A stretch of DNA of 64,000 nucleotides from positions 292,042-356,041 of the forward strand of contig JAJTXQ010000014.1 in the NCBI GenBank assembly GCA_021462855.1, written 5' to 3'. The stretch is from Dehalococcoidia bacterium (GTDB lineage Bacteria; Chloroflexota; Dehalococcoidia; DSTF01; JACRBR01). Position numbers and translations under genes: made by a program. Each line of letters opens with the position of its first letter. The stretch's first letter is position 1. Below the pieces are notes generated by a model that searched no databases, was not told where the DNA came from, and was given only the letters and a program-made list of their open reading frames with translations. Of this stretch, positions 42,474 to 50,256 are shown piece by piece.

Positions 42474-44395
42474 GGTGCGCTCCCGGTGGCGGGCGGTCCG
42501 GCGGGCGCCGGCCGGTGGTAGTAGTAGTCGACGATCTTCGAAAACAGCGGCGCCGCATCGATCGCGCCAACGCCCCGCTCGAGGAACACCGTGACGGCGA
42601 TCTCGGGTGCATCGAACGGCGCGAAGCCGCTGTACCACGCGTGGGTCAGGTACGTGCCGTCGGCGAAGCGCTGGCCGAACTCGGCCGTGCCGGTCTTGCC
42701 CGCCACCTCGATGCCGCGCACGGCGCCGTCCTTCGCCGTGCCCCACGACGCCGCCTGCCGCATCCCCTCGCGCACGATCGCCAGGTTCTCGCCGCTCACC
42801 GGCACCGTGCCCTCGACCTTCGGCGCGTCCGGGACGACGACGTGCCCCTGGCTGTCGCGCACCTCGCGCACCACGCGCGGCGTCAGCACCTTGCCCCCGT
42901 TCGCGACGGCCGCGGCCGCGCGCACCATCTGGATCGGCGTCGCCGCGAGGAATCCCTGCCCGATGCCCATGTTGTACGTGTCGCCGAGCGTCCACTGCTC
43001 CCCGAACGTGTCGAGCTTCCACGCCGGGTCCGGCACGTTCCCGGGCGCCTCGCCGGCGATGTCGATCCCCGTCTCGCGCCCCAGGCCAAACGCGCGTGTG
43101 TACTCCGCGAGCCGGTCGATACCGAGCCCGTTGAAGTTCGCGCCGTACTGGTGATAGCCGCCCGAGAGGTAATAGAAGTACACGTCCGACGACATCGCCA
43201 AGCCGCCGTAGAAGTCGAGCGTGCCCAGCGCGCGCCAGTCGCGGAACGTGTACACGACCGACGGGTCGTACTCGTTCGGCACGTTGATGAAGCCGTTGCT
43301 CGTGATCGTCGTGCCCGGGTGCGCGACGCCCTCCTGCAGCGCGGCGGCGCCGGTGATCTGCTTGAAGATCGAGCCCGGCGCGTACTGCTCCGCGAGCGCG
43401 TGGTTGACCAGCGGCTTCTTCGGATCGTCGAGGTATCGCTGCAGGCGCGCCTCGTCGATCTTGCCCGACAGGACGTTGTTGTCGTAGAGCGGCAGCGAGA
43501 CGAGCGCGAGCACTTCGCCGGTGTTCACGTCCATGACGATCGCCGCCGCCTGGCCGCCCTTTGCCGACGCCTGCGTCAGCTCCGTCACCTTGCGCTGCAG
43601 GTCCAGGTCGATCGACAGCACGATGTCGTTGCCCGGCACGGACGCGTCCTCAGAGAGCACGCGGATCTCGCGGCCCGTTGCGTCCTTCTCGATCTCCTTC
43701 GTGCCGAGACTGCCGCGCAGGTAGCGCTCGTACGCCGCCTCGACGCCGGCCTTGCCGATGCGGTCGCTCGCCAGGTACCCGCGACTTTCCAGCAGGCGGA
43801 AATCCTCCTCGTCGACGCGGCCGGTGTACCCGAGGATCGAAGACAGCACCTCGCCCCCCGTGTAGCGCCGCACCGGCTCCACGACGATCTGCACGCCGCG
43901 CATGTCCGCCAGCCGCTCGCGCAGACGGAACGTGTCGTCCTTCGTCAGCCCGTCCTTGATGATCACGGGGTCGAACGGGTTGAGCGCCTGTCTCGCCGCC
44001 TCGATCCGCATCTCCGTCTCGAGCGCCGGCACGCCGATCACTTGCTCCACGCGCGCGGCGATCTCCTTCGTGCGGCTCTTCGGAATGTCTGCAGCGACGA
44101 TCGCGGCCGCGAAGCCGGGTACGTTCTCGACGACCGGCACGCCGTTGCGGTCGTAGATCAGCCCGCGCGAGGGGACCACCGGCTCGACGCGCAGCTGGTT
44201 CAGCGCGGCGCGCTGCTCGAACTCCTCGCCCTGCAGCAACTGCAGCCGCGCGAGCTGCACGCTCAGCACCATGAACGCGGCGACCACGGCGAGCCGCAGC
44301 GCCAGGAGCTTGAGCTTGACCTGTTGCTCGGGGTCCGGCTGCTCGACGTTCTCAGAACGCCACCGCCGCCGTTTTCCGTTCGCGAGGATCCCCAT
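42470..44395 (-). CDS. mrdA: penicillin-binding protein 2 (elongation transpeptidase)
   Basis: The 641-residue class B PBP cross-links peptidoglycan with RodA. It has one N-terminal transmembrane segment (~28-50), a pedestal/dimerisation domain starting VEPVVPSRGLIYDRNGVPV, and the transpeptidase domain with Ser342 in APGSIFKQ (SxxK), SSD as the second motif (AMSSDVYFYYLSGGYHQYG), and Lys567 in GKTGTAEFG. The SSD and the HQYG region are typical of PBP2 rather than FtsI. It lies 14 nt after mreD. Confidence 0.95.
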   Translation of the reverse strand: MGILANGKRRRWRSENVEQPDPEQQVKLKLLALRLAVVAAFMVLSVQLARLQLLQGEEFEQRAALNQLRVEPVVPSRGLIYDRNGVPVVENVPGFAAAIVAADIPKSRTKEIAARVEQVIGVPALETEMRIEAARQALNPFDPVIIKDGLTKDDTFRLRERLADMRGVQIVVEPVRRYTGGEVLSSILGYTGRVDEEDFRLLESRGYLASDRIGKAGVEAAYERYLRGSLGTKEIEKDATGREIRVLSEDASVPGNDIVLSIDLDLQRKVTELTQASAKGGQAAAIVMDVNTGEVLALVSLPLYDNNVLSGKIDEARLQRYLDDPKKPLVNHALAEQYAPGSIFKQITGAAALQEGVAHPGTTITSNGFINVPNEYDPSVVYTFRDWRALGTLDFYGGLAMSSDVYFYYLSGGYHQYGANFNGLGIDRLAEYTRAFGLGRETGIDIAGEAPGNVPDPAWKLDTFGEQWTLGDTYNMGIGQGFLAATPIQMVRAAAAVANGGKVLTPRVVREVRDSQGHVVVPDAPKVEGTVPVSGENLAIVREGMRQAASWGTAKDGAVRGIEVAGKTGTAEFGQRFADGTYLTHAWYSGFAPFDAPEIAVTVFLERGVGAIDAAPLFSKIVDYYYHRPAPAGPPATGSAP

Positions 44396-44409
44396 ACAGT
44401 CCGTGCGTC

Positions 44410-44916
44410 CTACAGCAGGTACGAAGGCCGGCGGCGCGCGTCGGGGCGGGCGAAGCGCATCACGAAGTACACCGGCGGCATCAGCGCCAGGTTCACGAGC
44501 GCGGCGGGAGCGACCGCATCCGTAAGCCCGCCGAGCGGATCGAGCACGCCGCCCGTCGCCATCGCGCCGAGCAGCATCACGCCCTCGTACAGCACCGACG
44601 CCACCAGCACCATCGCCGCCACGAGCAGCAGCTCGCTGTGCACGACGTGCAGCTCGCGCACCACGCCGAGCAACACGATCGGGATCAGCAGCGCCAGCAG
44701 CGCCACCCCCGGCGTCTCCAGCGCCACGAACCCGGTCGTGATGCCGGCGACCGCGACCATCGGCAACACGTCATCGAGCCCGCGCACGACGAGCCAGCAC
44801 ACGAGCATCACCAGCAACAGGTTCGGCGTCACGCCGAGCACGTGGACCTGCGCGACGGACGACGCCTGGAACATCGCCAGGAACCACGCCAGGCCGCCGC
44901 CGAGCACGTACCTCAT
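44410..44916 (-). CDS. mreD: rod-shape-determining protein MreD
   Basis: The 168-residue protein is nearly all membrane, with about five hydrophobic segments, matching MreD in size and position directly after mreC. The VHVLGVTPNLLLVMLVCWLVVRG region is a typical MreD feature (PdLlLl). It joins MreC to the RodA/PBP2 complex. ATG overlaps the mreC stop as ATGA. Confidence 0.88.
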   Translation of the reverse strand: MRYVLGGGLAWFLAMFQASSVAQVHVLGVTPNLLLVMLVCWLVVRGLDDVLPMVAVAGITTGFVALETPGVALLALLIPIVLLGVVRELHVVHSELLLVAAMVLVASVLYEGVMLLGAMATGGVLDPLGGLTDAVAPAALVNLALMPPVYFVMRFARPDARRRPSYLL

Positions 44917-45737
44917 GGGCGATCGTATCCCTTCGGCTCAAAGCTCATCAGCACAAGCGCGCGCTCCAGCGCCGACAGGCTCGCGAGATGGTCCACATCC
45001 ACCTTCTGGAACAGGTCCTGCTCCGTCTTGCGCACGCGTGCGATGCGCCCGATGACGATGCCCGGTGGATAGCCGCCGCCGACGCCCGACGTGACGACGA
45101 AGTCGCCTTCCTTCACAGCGGCGCCCTGCCCGACGAACTCCATCGTCAGCCCGCCGCCGTAGTCCCCCGCGACGACGCCCTCCGCGCGTGACTCCTGCAC
45201 CATCGCGCTCACCGCGCTCTTCGGGTCGGTGATGAGCCGCACCCACGCGTAGTCATCGAACGCCTTCGACACCGTGCCCACCAGGCTCCGCCCCTCCGTC
45301 ACGACGATCATCCCCTCGCGCACTCCGTCCGAACGGCCGCGGCTGATCGCGACGATCGCGCCGGTGTTGCTCGAGTCGCGCGCCACGATCGACGTTTCGA
45401 GGAACGTGTCATCGGGGAACTGCTGCTGGATCGCCTGCAGGTCCTTCAGCGCCTGCAATTCCGCCGAGTCCTCGCGCGCGAGCGAGAGCTCGGTGGTCAG
45501 CCGCTCGTTCTCCGCGCGCAGCCGCTTGTTCTCCTGCGACAGCCCGCGCGCGTCGGTGATGTTGTTGACCCAGTCGGCGATCGGCCTCGTTGAATCGCTC
45601 AGCAGCGACTGCACGGGCGACGTGACGTCGAGCGTCAGGTTGTGCACCGGATCGAGGAGGGTGAAGCGGCTCGCCGCCATCAGCGCGAAGGCGAGGATGG
45701 CGAGGAATCCTGTCCAGACAAACGTGCGTGCCGTCAT
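44913..45737 (-). CDS. mreC: rod-shape-determining protein MreC
   Basis: The 274-residue protein has an N-terminal membrane anchor (~7-27), a coiled coil (~65-100, LSQENKRLRAENERLTTELSLAREDSAELQAL) and the beta-rich MreC domain with VGTVSKAFDDYAWVRLITDP, VVAGDYGGGLTMEFV and GGGYPPGIVIGRIARVRK. It organises the elongation complex outside the membrane. It is the first gene of the minus-strand elongation operon. mreB, usually just upstream, is not present here. Confidence 0.94.
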   Translation of the reverse strand: MTARTFVWTGFLAILAFALMAASRFTLLDPVHNLTLDVTSPVQSLLSDSTRPIADWVNNITDARGLSQENKRLRAENERLTTELSLAREDSAELQALKDLQAIQQQFPDDTFLETSIVARDSSNTGAIVAISRGRSDGVREGMIVVTEGRSLVGTVSKAFDDYAWVRLITDPKSAVSAMVQESRAEGVVAGDYGGGLTMEFVGQGAAVKEGDFVVTSGVGGGYPPGIVIGRIARVRKTEQDLFQKVDVDHLASLSALERALVLMSFEPKGYDRP

Positions 45738-45843
45738 GCAACCACGTGCGCGGGTGAGCGCGGGATGGCGTCAGTTCGTGTCGTGCGCGCGGACGGCGCC
45801 CCGCGGTCCGCGTGAATCGAGGAGTGTGTCGCAGGACGGCACG

Positions 45844-45849
45844 AGTATA
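45844..45849 (-). promoter_or_regulatory. TATACT -10 upstream of mreC
   Basis: TATACT on the minus strand (45849-45844) lies ~105 nt before the mreC start. No convincing -35 element is seen. The rest of the 176-nt gap between mreC and the Mog-family gene shows no other feature I can support. Confidence 0.4.
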
Positions 45850-45913
45850 GCCGACGATCGCCGCAGGCGCGACGGTGTTGGCGCAGCAGATGGCGGCGTT
45901 ACAGGACGACTCG

Positions 45914-46405
45914 CTACGTGTGCTCGGTGTCGCCGCGGAGCAGTTCCGCCGCGTGCGGCAGCACGCCGATGATCGCGTCGAGGCTTTCGCGCGCGCCCTT
46001 CTCACTGCCCGGCAAGTTGACGATAAGTGTGCGCCCGCGCACCGCCGCCACCGCCCGGCTCAGCATCGCTTTCGGCGTCGCGCGCATGCCTTCGGCGCGC
46101 ATCGCCTCGGCGATCCCCGGCGCGATGCGTTCGGCGACGTCGAGCGTGGCTTCCGGTGTGACATCGCGATGCGCGATGCCGGTGCCGCCGGTCGTGAGGA
46201 CGACGTCGGCGTCGCCGGCGTCGCACCAGGCGCGCAGCGTCGCGGCGATCACGTCGCGCTCGTCGGGGACGATGTCGTAGCGCACAACCTCCCCGCCGAT
46301 CCCCACGACCATCGCGCGGAGGGCGGTGCCGCTGGTGTCCTCGCGTTCGCCGCGGCTCCCTTTGTCGCTCACGGTGAGGATCGCGATGCGGAGGGGTGTC
46401 GTCAT
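45914..46405 (-). CDS. MogA/MoaB-family molybdenum cofactor protein
   Basis: The 163-residue protein has the MogA/MoaB fold: RIAILTVSDKGSRGEREDTSG at the N-terminus, DVVLTTGGTGIAHRDVTPEATLDVAERIAPGIAEAMR in the centre and VNLPGSEKGARESLDAI near the end. Family members adenylylate molybdopterin before metal insertion. The start at ATG 46405 is chosen because a TAGCAT box lies exactly 7 nt before it; ATG 46414 is an alternative. It lies between the elongation operon and the dcw cluster and is divergent from mraZ; it has no evident link to division. Confidence 0.9.
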   Translation of the reverse strand: MTTPLRIAILTVSDKGSRGEREDTSGTALRAMVVGIGGEVVRYDIVPDERDVIAATLRAWCDAGDADVVLTTGGTGIAHRDVTPEATLDVAERIAPGIAEAMRAEGMRATPKAMLSRAVAAVRGRTLIVNLPGSEKGARESLDAIIGVLPHAAELLRGDTEHT

Positions 46406-46412
46406 GCCGCGC

Positions 46413-46418
46413 ATGCTA
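46413..46418 (-). promoter_or_regulatory. leaderless -10 box of the Mog-family gene
   Basis: TAGCAT on the minus strand (46418-46413) ends 7 nt before the ATG at 46405. It overlaps the alternative ATG at 46414, which argues against that start. Confidence 0.4.
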
Positions 46419-46512
46419 GCAGCTTTGCCGTGGCCGCGGCCTGGTTGCGCCCGCCACGGGCGCGGGCGGGAGATGCGTGGGGAAATATGGATCGAAGTTC
46501 TGTATATGCCCC

Positions 46513-46540
46513 TTGACACCCACCGATTCGATGGTAGTCT
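46513..46540 (+). promoter_or_regulatory. dcw cluster promoter
   Basis: A consensus -35 TTGACA (46513-46518) and a -10 TAGTCT (46535-46540) are 16 bp apart, giving a transcript start near 46547 and a leader of about 60 nt before mraZ. It is the best-matching promoter upstream of the division cluster. Confidence 0.65.
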
Positions 46541-46565
46541 GTGGGAGTTCGTGGGGAACACTGGC
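46541..46565 (+). promoter_or_regulatory. MraZ operator repeats
   Basis: GTGGG at 46541-46545 and 46551-46555 repeat with a 10-bp period; the next period (46561-46565, CTGGC) is degenerate. MraZ binds TGGGN direct repeats with 10-bp spacing and represses its own operon. The repeats begin directly after the -10 box and cover the transcript start, a good position for repression. Confidence 0.65.
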
Positions 46566-46610
46566 TCCGGATGGACCCGATGAGCGCCCGGCAGGACACC
46601 GAACGATCCC

Positions 46611-47048
46611 GTGTACTTTCTCGGAACCTTCGATTATGCGATGGACGAGAGAGGGAGGGTTCCCCTCCCCCCCGCGTATCGCGACGCATTTCGAAGCGGG
46701 ATCGTGCTCAGCCAGGGCTCCCCGGAACACTGCATCCGCGTGTATACACCCGAGGCGTTCGAGGAGATGGCGCGCCGCTATACGGCGCCGTCGCCCATGG
46801 GCCGGAAGGGGCGCGCGCTGCGAAAGGTGCTCTTCTCGCGTTCACATCACGCCCAGCTCGACCCGCAGAGCCGGGTGCTCGTGCCCGGGCCGCTGCGCCA
46901 GTACGCCGCGCTGGCGGGCAAGGTGCTGGTGATTGGCGCGGGCGAGTGGCTGGAGATCTGGGCGCCGGCGGAGTACGACGAGATTATGTCTCGCATCGAC
47001 GGCGGCCTGGAGTCTACGATGGAGTCGGTGGAATCGTGGGAACGCTGA
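46611..47048 (+). CDS. mraZ: transcriptional regulator MraZ
   Basis: The 145-residue protein has two AbrB-like MraZ modules: FLGTFDYAMDERGRVPLPPAYRDAF at the N-terminus and FSRSHHAQLDPQSRVLVPGPLRQYA in the second half. It forms ring-shaped oligomers and represses the dcw operon by binding GTGGG repeats, which are visible upstream. The GTG start gives the standard MraZ N-terminus; a strong ribosome site is lacking. Its stop overlaps the rsmH start (TGATG). Confidence 0.95.
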   Translation: MYFLGTFDYAMDERGRVPLPPAYRDAFRSGIVLSQGSPEHCIRVYTPEAFEEMARRYTAPSPMGRKGRALRKVLFSRSHHAQLDPQSRVLVPGPLRQYAALAGKVLVIGAGEWLEIWAPAEYDEIMSRIDGGLESTMESVESWER

Positions 47049-47989
47049 TGGCCGGCATCGAAACAGCGCACGTCCCCGTGATGGTAGCTGAAGTGTTGTC
47101 CGCGCTGGACGTCCAATCCGGCGGACGTTATGTCGATTGTACCGTCGGCGGCGCCGGCCACGCGGTCGCCATCCTCCAAGCCAGCCAGCCCGGCGGCACC
47201 CTGCTCGGCCTCGACGCCAGCGCGGCAGCCATCGAGCGCGCCCGCGCCCGCCTCGCCGCGCACGAGGGCAGCTTCCGCCTCGTGCAGGCCAACTTCAGCC
47301 AGCTTGGCGAGGTCGCGCGCCAGCTCGAATTCGCGCCGGTGAACGGCGTGCTCATGGACCTCGGCCTGTCCTCCGACCAGCTCGAAACGGGCGAAGGGTT
47401 CAGCTTCCTGCGCGAAACGCCGCTCGACATGCGCTTCGGCGACACCGGCGCGACCGCCGCGGACATCGTGAACGAATCCACCGAGCAGGAGCTCGCAGAC
47501 ATCATCTTTCAGTACGGAGAAGAGCCCGCGTCGCGCCGGATCGCGCGCCGCATCATCGAAGCTCGCCCGTTGCGGACGAGCGCTGAACTTGCCAAAGCCG
47601 TCGAGCAGGCCGTGGGTAGGAGGGCCAATTCCAAAACCCACCCCGCCACCAGGACATTTCAGGCCCTCCGCATCGCGGTTAACAATGAGCTAGACGTTCT
47701 AGCCGCCGCGCTTCCTCAGGCCCACGGCCTGCTCGGCTTTGGATCCCGCATCGCCGTCCTCAGCTATCACTCGCTCGAGGACCGCCTGGTGAAGGAGTAC
47801 TTCCGGCGCGAGTCGCGCGATTGCATCTGCCCGCCAGGCATGCCCGAGTGCCGGTGCGGCCACCGCGCGACGCTCCGGCTCGTCACGCGCGGCGCCATGA
47901 CGCCGACGCTCGCCGAAATCGACGCCAACCCGCGGGCTCGCAGCGCCCGGCTGCGCGCCGCAGAGTGCATCCGCCCGCTGGCGGCCTGA
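47048..47989 (+). CDS. rsmH: 16S rRNA (cytosine-1402-N4)-methyltransferase RsmH (MraW)
   Basis: The 313-residue SAM-dependent enzyme has HVPVMVAEVLSAL, YVDCTVGGAGHA, LLGLDASAAAIERAR, MDLGLSSDQL, the GFSFLRETPLDMRF motif, NSKTHPATRTFQALRIAVNNEL, and VLSYHSLEDRLVKEYFR. It methylates C1402 of 16S rRNA on N4. ATG overlaps the mraZ stop by one base. It is second in the dcw cluster, its usual location. Confidence 0.96.
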   Translation: MAGIETAHVPVMVAEVLSALDVQSGGRYVDCTVGGAGHAVAILQASQPGGTLLGLDASAAAIERARARLAAHEGSFRLVQANFSQLGEVARQLEFAPVNGVLMDLGLSSDQLETGEGFSFLRETPLDMRFGDTGATAADIVNESTEQELADIIFQYGEEPASRRIARRIIEARPLRTSAELAKAVEQAVGRRANSKTHPATRTFQALRIAVNNELDVLAAALPQAHGLLGFGSRIAVLSYHSLEDRLVKEYFRRESRDCICPPGMPECRCGHRATLRLVTRGAMTPTLAEIDANPRARSARLRAAECIRPLAA

Positions 47990-48000
47990 CCGGAGCGCGG

Positions 48001-48441
48001 ATGGCAGCCCTGCAACGCCCCGCGCTCCCCTTCCCGCGGAATGTGCCGAAGCCGGGCGGCGCGAGGGGCTGGCTGATCGGCGCCGTCGCGCTCGTCATCG
48101 TCATCGCGCTGGTGCAGGTGAACCAGTTCAGCCGGCTTACGAGCACCGGCTACGAGATCGAGTCTCTGCGCCGCGAGCGCGACACGAAGGCGGCCGAGAA
48201 CCACAAGCTCGAGGCGGAGGTCGGCAGGCTGTCGTCGCTTGCGCGCGTCGACATGGAAGCGAGGACGCGGCTGAAGATGGAGCCGGCGCAACGGCGCCTG
48301 TACATCTCGGTGAACCAGCCGGTGCCGGAACGGCGCGCGCTGCCGACGCGCTACCTCGCGCCGCAGGATGCGCCCGCCGTCCCGGCGGACAACGCCGGGC
48401 GTTCCCTCTGGCAGCGGTTGGTGGACCTGCTGCCCTTCTGA
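48001..48441 (+). CDS. ftsL: FtsL-like septum formation protein
   Basis: The 146-residue protein has a short basic N-terminus, one transmembrane segment (~28-46, GWLIGAVALVIVIALVQV), and a coiled coil (~55-80, YEIESLRRERDTKAAENHKLEAEVGRL). It then has a proline-rich tail of about 50 residues. FtsL sequences are poorly conserved; size, topology and position between rsmH and ftsI identify it. It would join FtsQ/FtsB in the division complex. The tail is longer than in most FtsL proteins. Confidence 0.8.
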   Translation: MAALQRPALPFPRNVPKPGGARGWLIGAVALVIVIALVQVNQFSRLTSTGYEIESLRRERDTKAAENHKLEAEVGRLSSLARVDMEARTRLKMEPAQRRLYISVNQPVPERRALPTRYLAPQDAPAVPADNAGRSLWQRLVDLLPF

Positions 48442-48486
48442 AGCGTGCCGTCCGCTCGCTGCGGATGAGCCCGGGGTGAGGTGACA

Positions 48487-50220
48487 ATGTTCGGGCAACG
48501 CGGCCGGATGAACCTCCGCCTGTACGCGCTCGCCGCGGCGTTCGCGGTCGCCGGCGCGCTGCTCACCGCGCGCATCGCCTACGTCCAGCTCGTCGATGTC
48601 GGGCACTACAAGCAGGAGGCGCGCGCCGAGCACTTCGGCCAGCAAGAAGTGCGGGCCCCGCGCGGCGCCATCCTCGACCGCAACGGATACCCGCTCGCCA
48701 CGACGGTCGACGCATGGGACATCTTTATCGACCGCAGCGACTGGCAGGACATCGCCGCCGCGCGCACCGCCGCCGATGCGATCGCGCCCGTGATCGGACG
48801 CAAGCCCGAGGACCTCGTGAACGAAGTGCGCGCGGAGGCGAGCGGCCTCTACCTGGCGTACAGCGGCCTCGCCTTCGACGAGGGGGAACGCCTGCAAGGC
48901 GTCGAGGCGCCAGGGCTGCGCGTCGTGCGGACCGAAAAGCGCTACTGGCCGGAGGGCGACCTCGCCTCGACGCTGATCGGGTTCGTCGGGCGCGACCACG
49001 GCGGGCTCACCGGCATCGAAGCCGACTTCGACGCGCAACTCGGCGGCTCGCCGGGGACGATCTACTTCGAGCGGGACAGCATCGGCAACCGCATCGCCCT
49101 CGGCAAGGAGCGTTACGGGCGCGAGCCGCAGCCGGGCGGCGACATCCGGCTGACGATCGACCGCTACGTCCAGCGGCTCGTTGAAGGCGAGCTCGAGGCG
49201 CGGATCGCGAGCACCGGCGCGCTCGGCGGCACGATCATCGTCATGGAGCCGCAGACCGGCGCGATTCTGGCGATGGCCAGCCGCCCCGGCTTCCGGCTTT
49301 CCCAACTCGACTTCAACGACCCGGATGAAGGCCTGTTCCGCAACCGCGCCGTCACCGACGTGTACGAGCCCGGCTCCGTCTTCAAGACGCTCACCGCGGC
49401 GATGGCGATCGACACGGGGCACGTGACGCCGGAAAGCACGTACGACGACATCGGCGCCGCGTACATCGGGGAGTCGACGATCCGCAACTGGGACTACAGC
49501 GTGAACGGCGTCACGACGGTGACGCAGGTGCTGCAGCGCAGCCTCAACACCGGCGCCGTCTGGCTTGCGCAGGAGGTGGGCGCCGACGCGTTCTACCAGT
49601 ACCTGCGCGCGTTCGGCATCGGCGAACCGACGCACTCCGGCCTGGGCGGCGAGCCGGGCGGGCTCCTGCGCACGAACGAAGACCCGCTGTGGGCCGATGT
49701 TGACCTCGCGACCAACAGCTTCGGGCAGGGCGTGGCGGCGACGCCGCTGCAGGTGATCACGGCGATCGCCTCGCTCGTCAACGGCGGCCGGCTGATGCGC
49801 CCCTATATCGTCGAGCAGGAGATCACCGCGACGGGCACGCGGACGTTTGAGCCGGTCGTCGTGCGCCAGGTGGTGAGCGAAGAGACGGCGCACACGGTCG
49901 CTGACATGATGAACCTCGTGGTGGAGGGGATCCCGGGGCACCTCGCGTCCGTGCGTGGCTACCACGTCGGCGGCAAGACGGGCACGACGACGGGCGCGAC
50001 GCTCGCCGATGGCGCCGTGCTGGATGGCAACATCGCCTCGTTCGTCGGATTCGCGCCAGCAAATGATCCCCGGATGATCATGCTCGTGAAACTCGACTTC
50101 AAAGAAGATCGGCTCGGCGGCCAGGTTTCGGCGCCCGTGTTCGGCGCACTCGCCCCGTCGATCCTTGCGTACCTCGGCGTGCGCCCGGAGGGGTCGCAAC
50201 TCGTATCGACCTCCCGCTGA
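48487..50220 (+). CDS. ftsI: septal transpeptidase FtsI (PBP3)
   Basis: The 577-residue class B PBP cross-links septal peptidoglycan with FtsW. It shows one N-terminal transmembrane segment (~10-30), VRAPRGAILDRNGYPLATT, and the transpeptidase motifs Ser297-x2-Lys300 (EPGSVFKT), Ser352-Leu-Asn354 (QRSLNT) and Lys497-Thr-Gly-Thr (GGKTGTTTG). I favour ATG 48487 over GTG 48481 because GAGGTGA precedes it closely. The gap to murF is only 36 nt, where murE would usually stand. Confidence 0.95.
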   Translation: MFGQRGRMNLRLYALAAAFAVAGALLTARIAYVQLVDVGHYKQEARAEHFGQQEVRAPRGAILDRNGYPLATTVDAWDIFIDRSDWQDIAAARTAADAIAPVIGRKPEDLVNEVRAEASGLYLAYSGLAFDEGERLQGVEAPGLRVVRTEKRYWPEGDLASTLIGFVGRDHGGLTGIEADFDAQLGGSPGTIYFERDSIGNRIALGKERYGREPQPGGDIRLTIDRYVQRLVEGELEARIASTGALGGTIIVMEPQTGAILAMASRPGFRLSQLDFNDPDEGLFRNRAVTDVYEPGSVFKTLTAAMAIDTGHVTPESTYDDIGAAYIGESTIRNWDYSVNGVTTVTQVLQRSLNTGAVWLAQEVGADAFYQYLRAFGIGEPTHSGLGGEPGGLLRTNEDPLWADVDLATNSFGQGVAATPLQVITAIASLVNGGRLMRPYIVEQEITATGTRTFEPVVVRQVVSEETAHTVADMMNLVVEGIPGHLASVRGYHVGGKTGTTTGATLADGAVLDGNIASFVGFAPANDPRMIMLVKLDFKEDRLGGQVSAPVFGALAPSILAYLGVRPEGSQLVSTSR

Positions 50221-50256
50221 CGCGCGAGGACGCGCCGGAGGCAGGCCGGCACGTTC

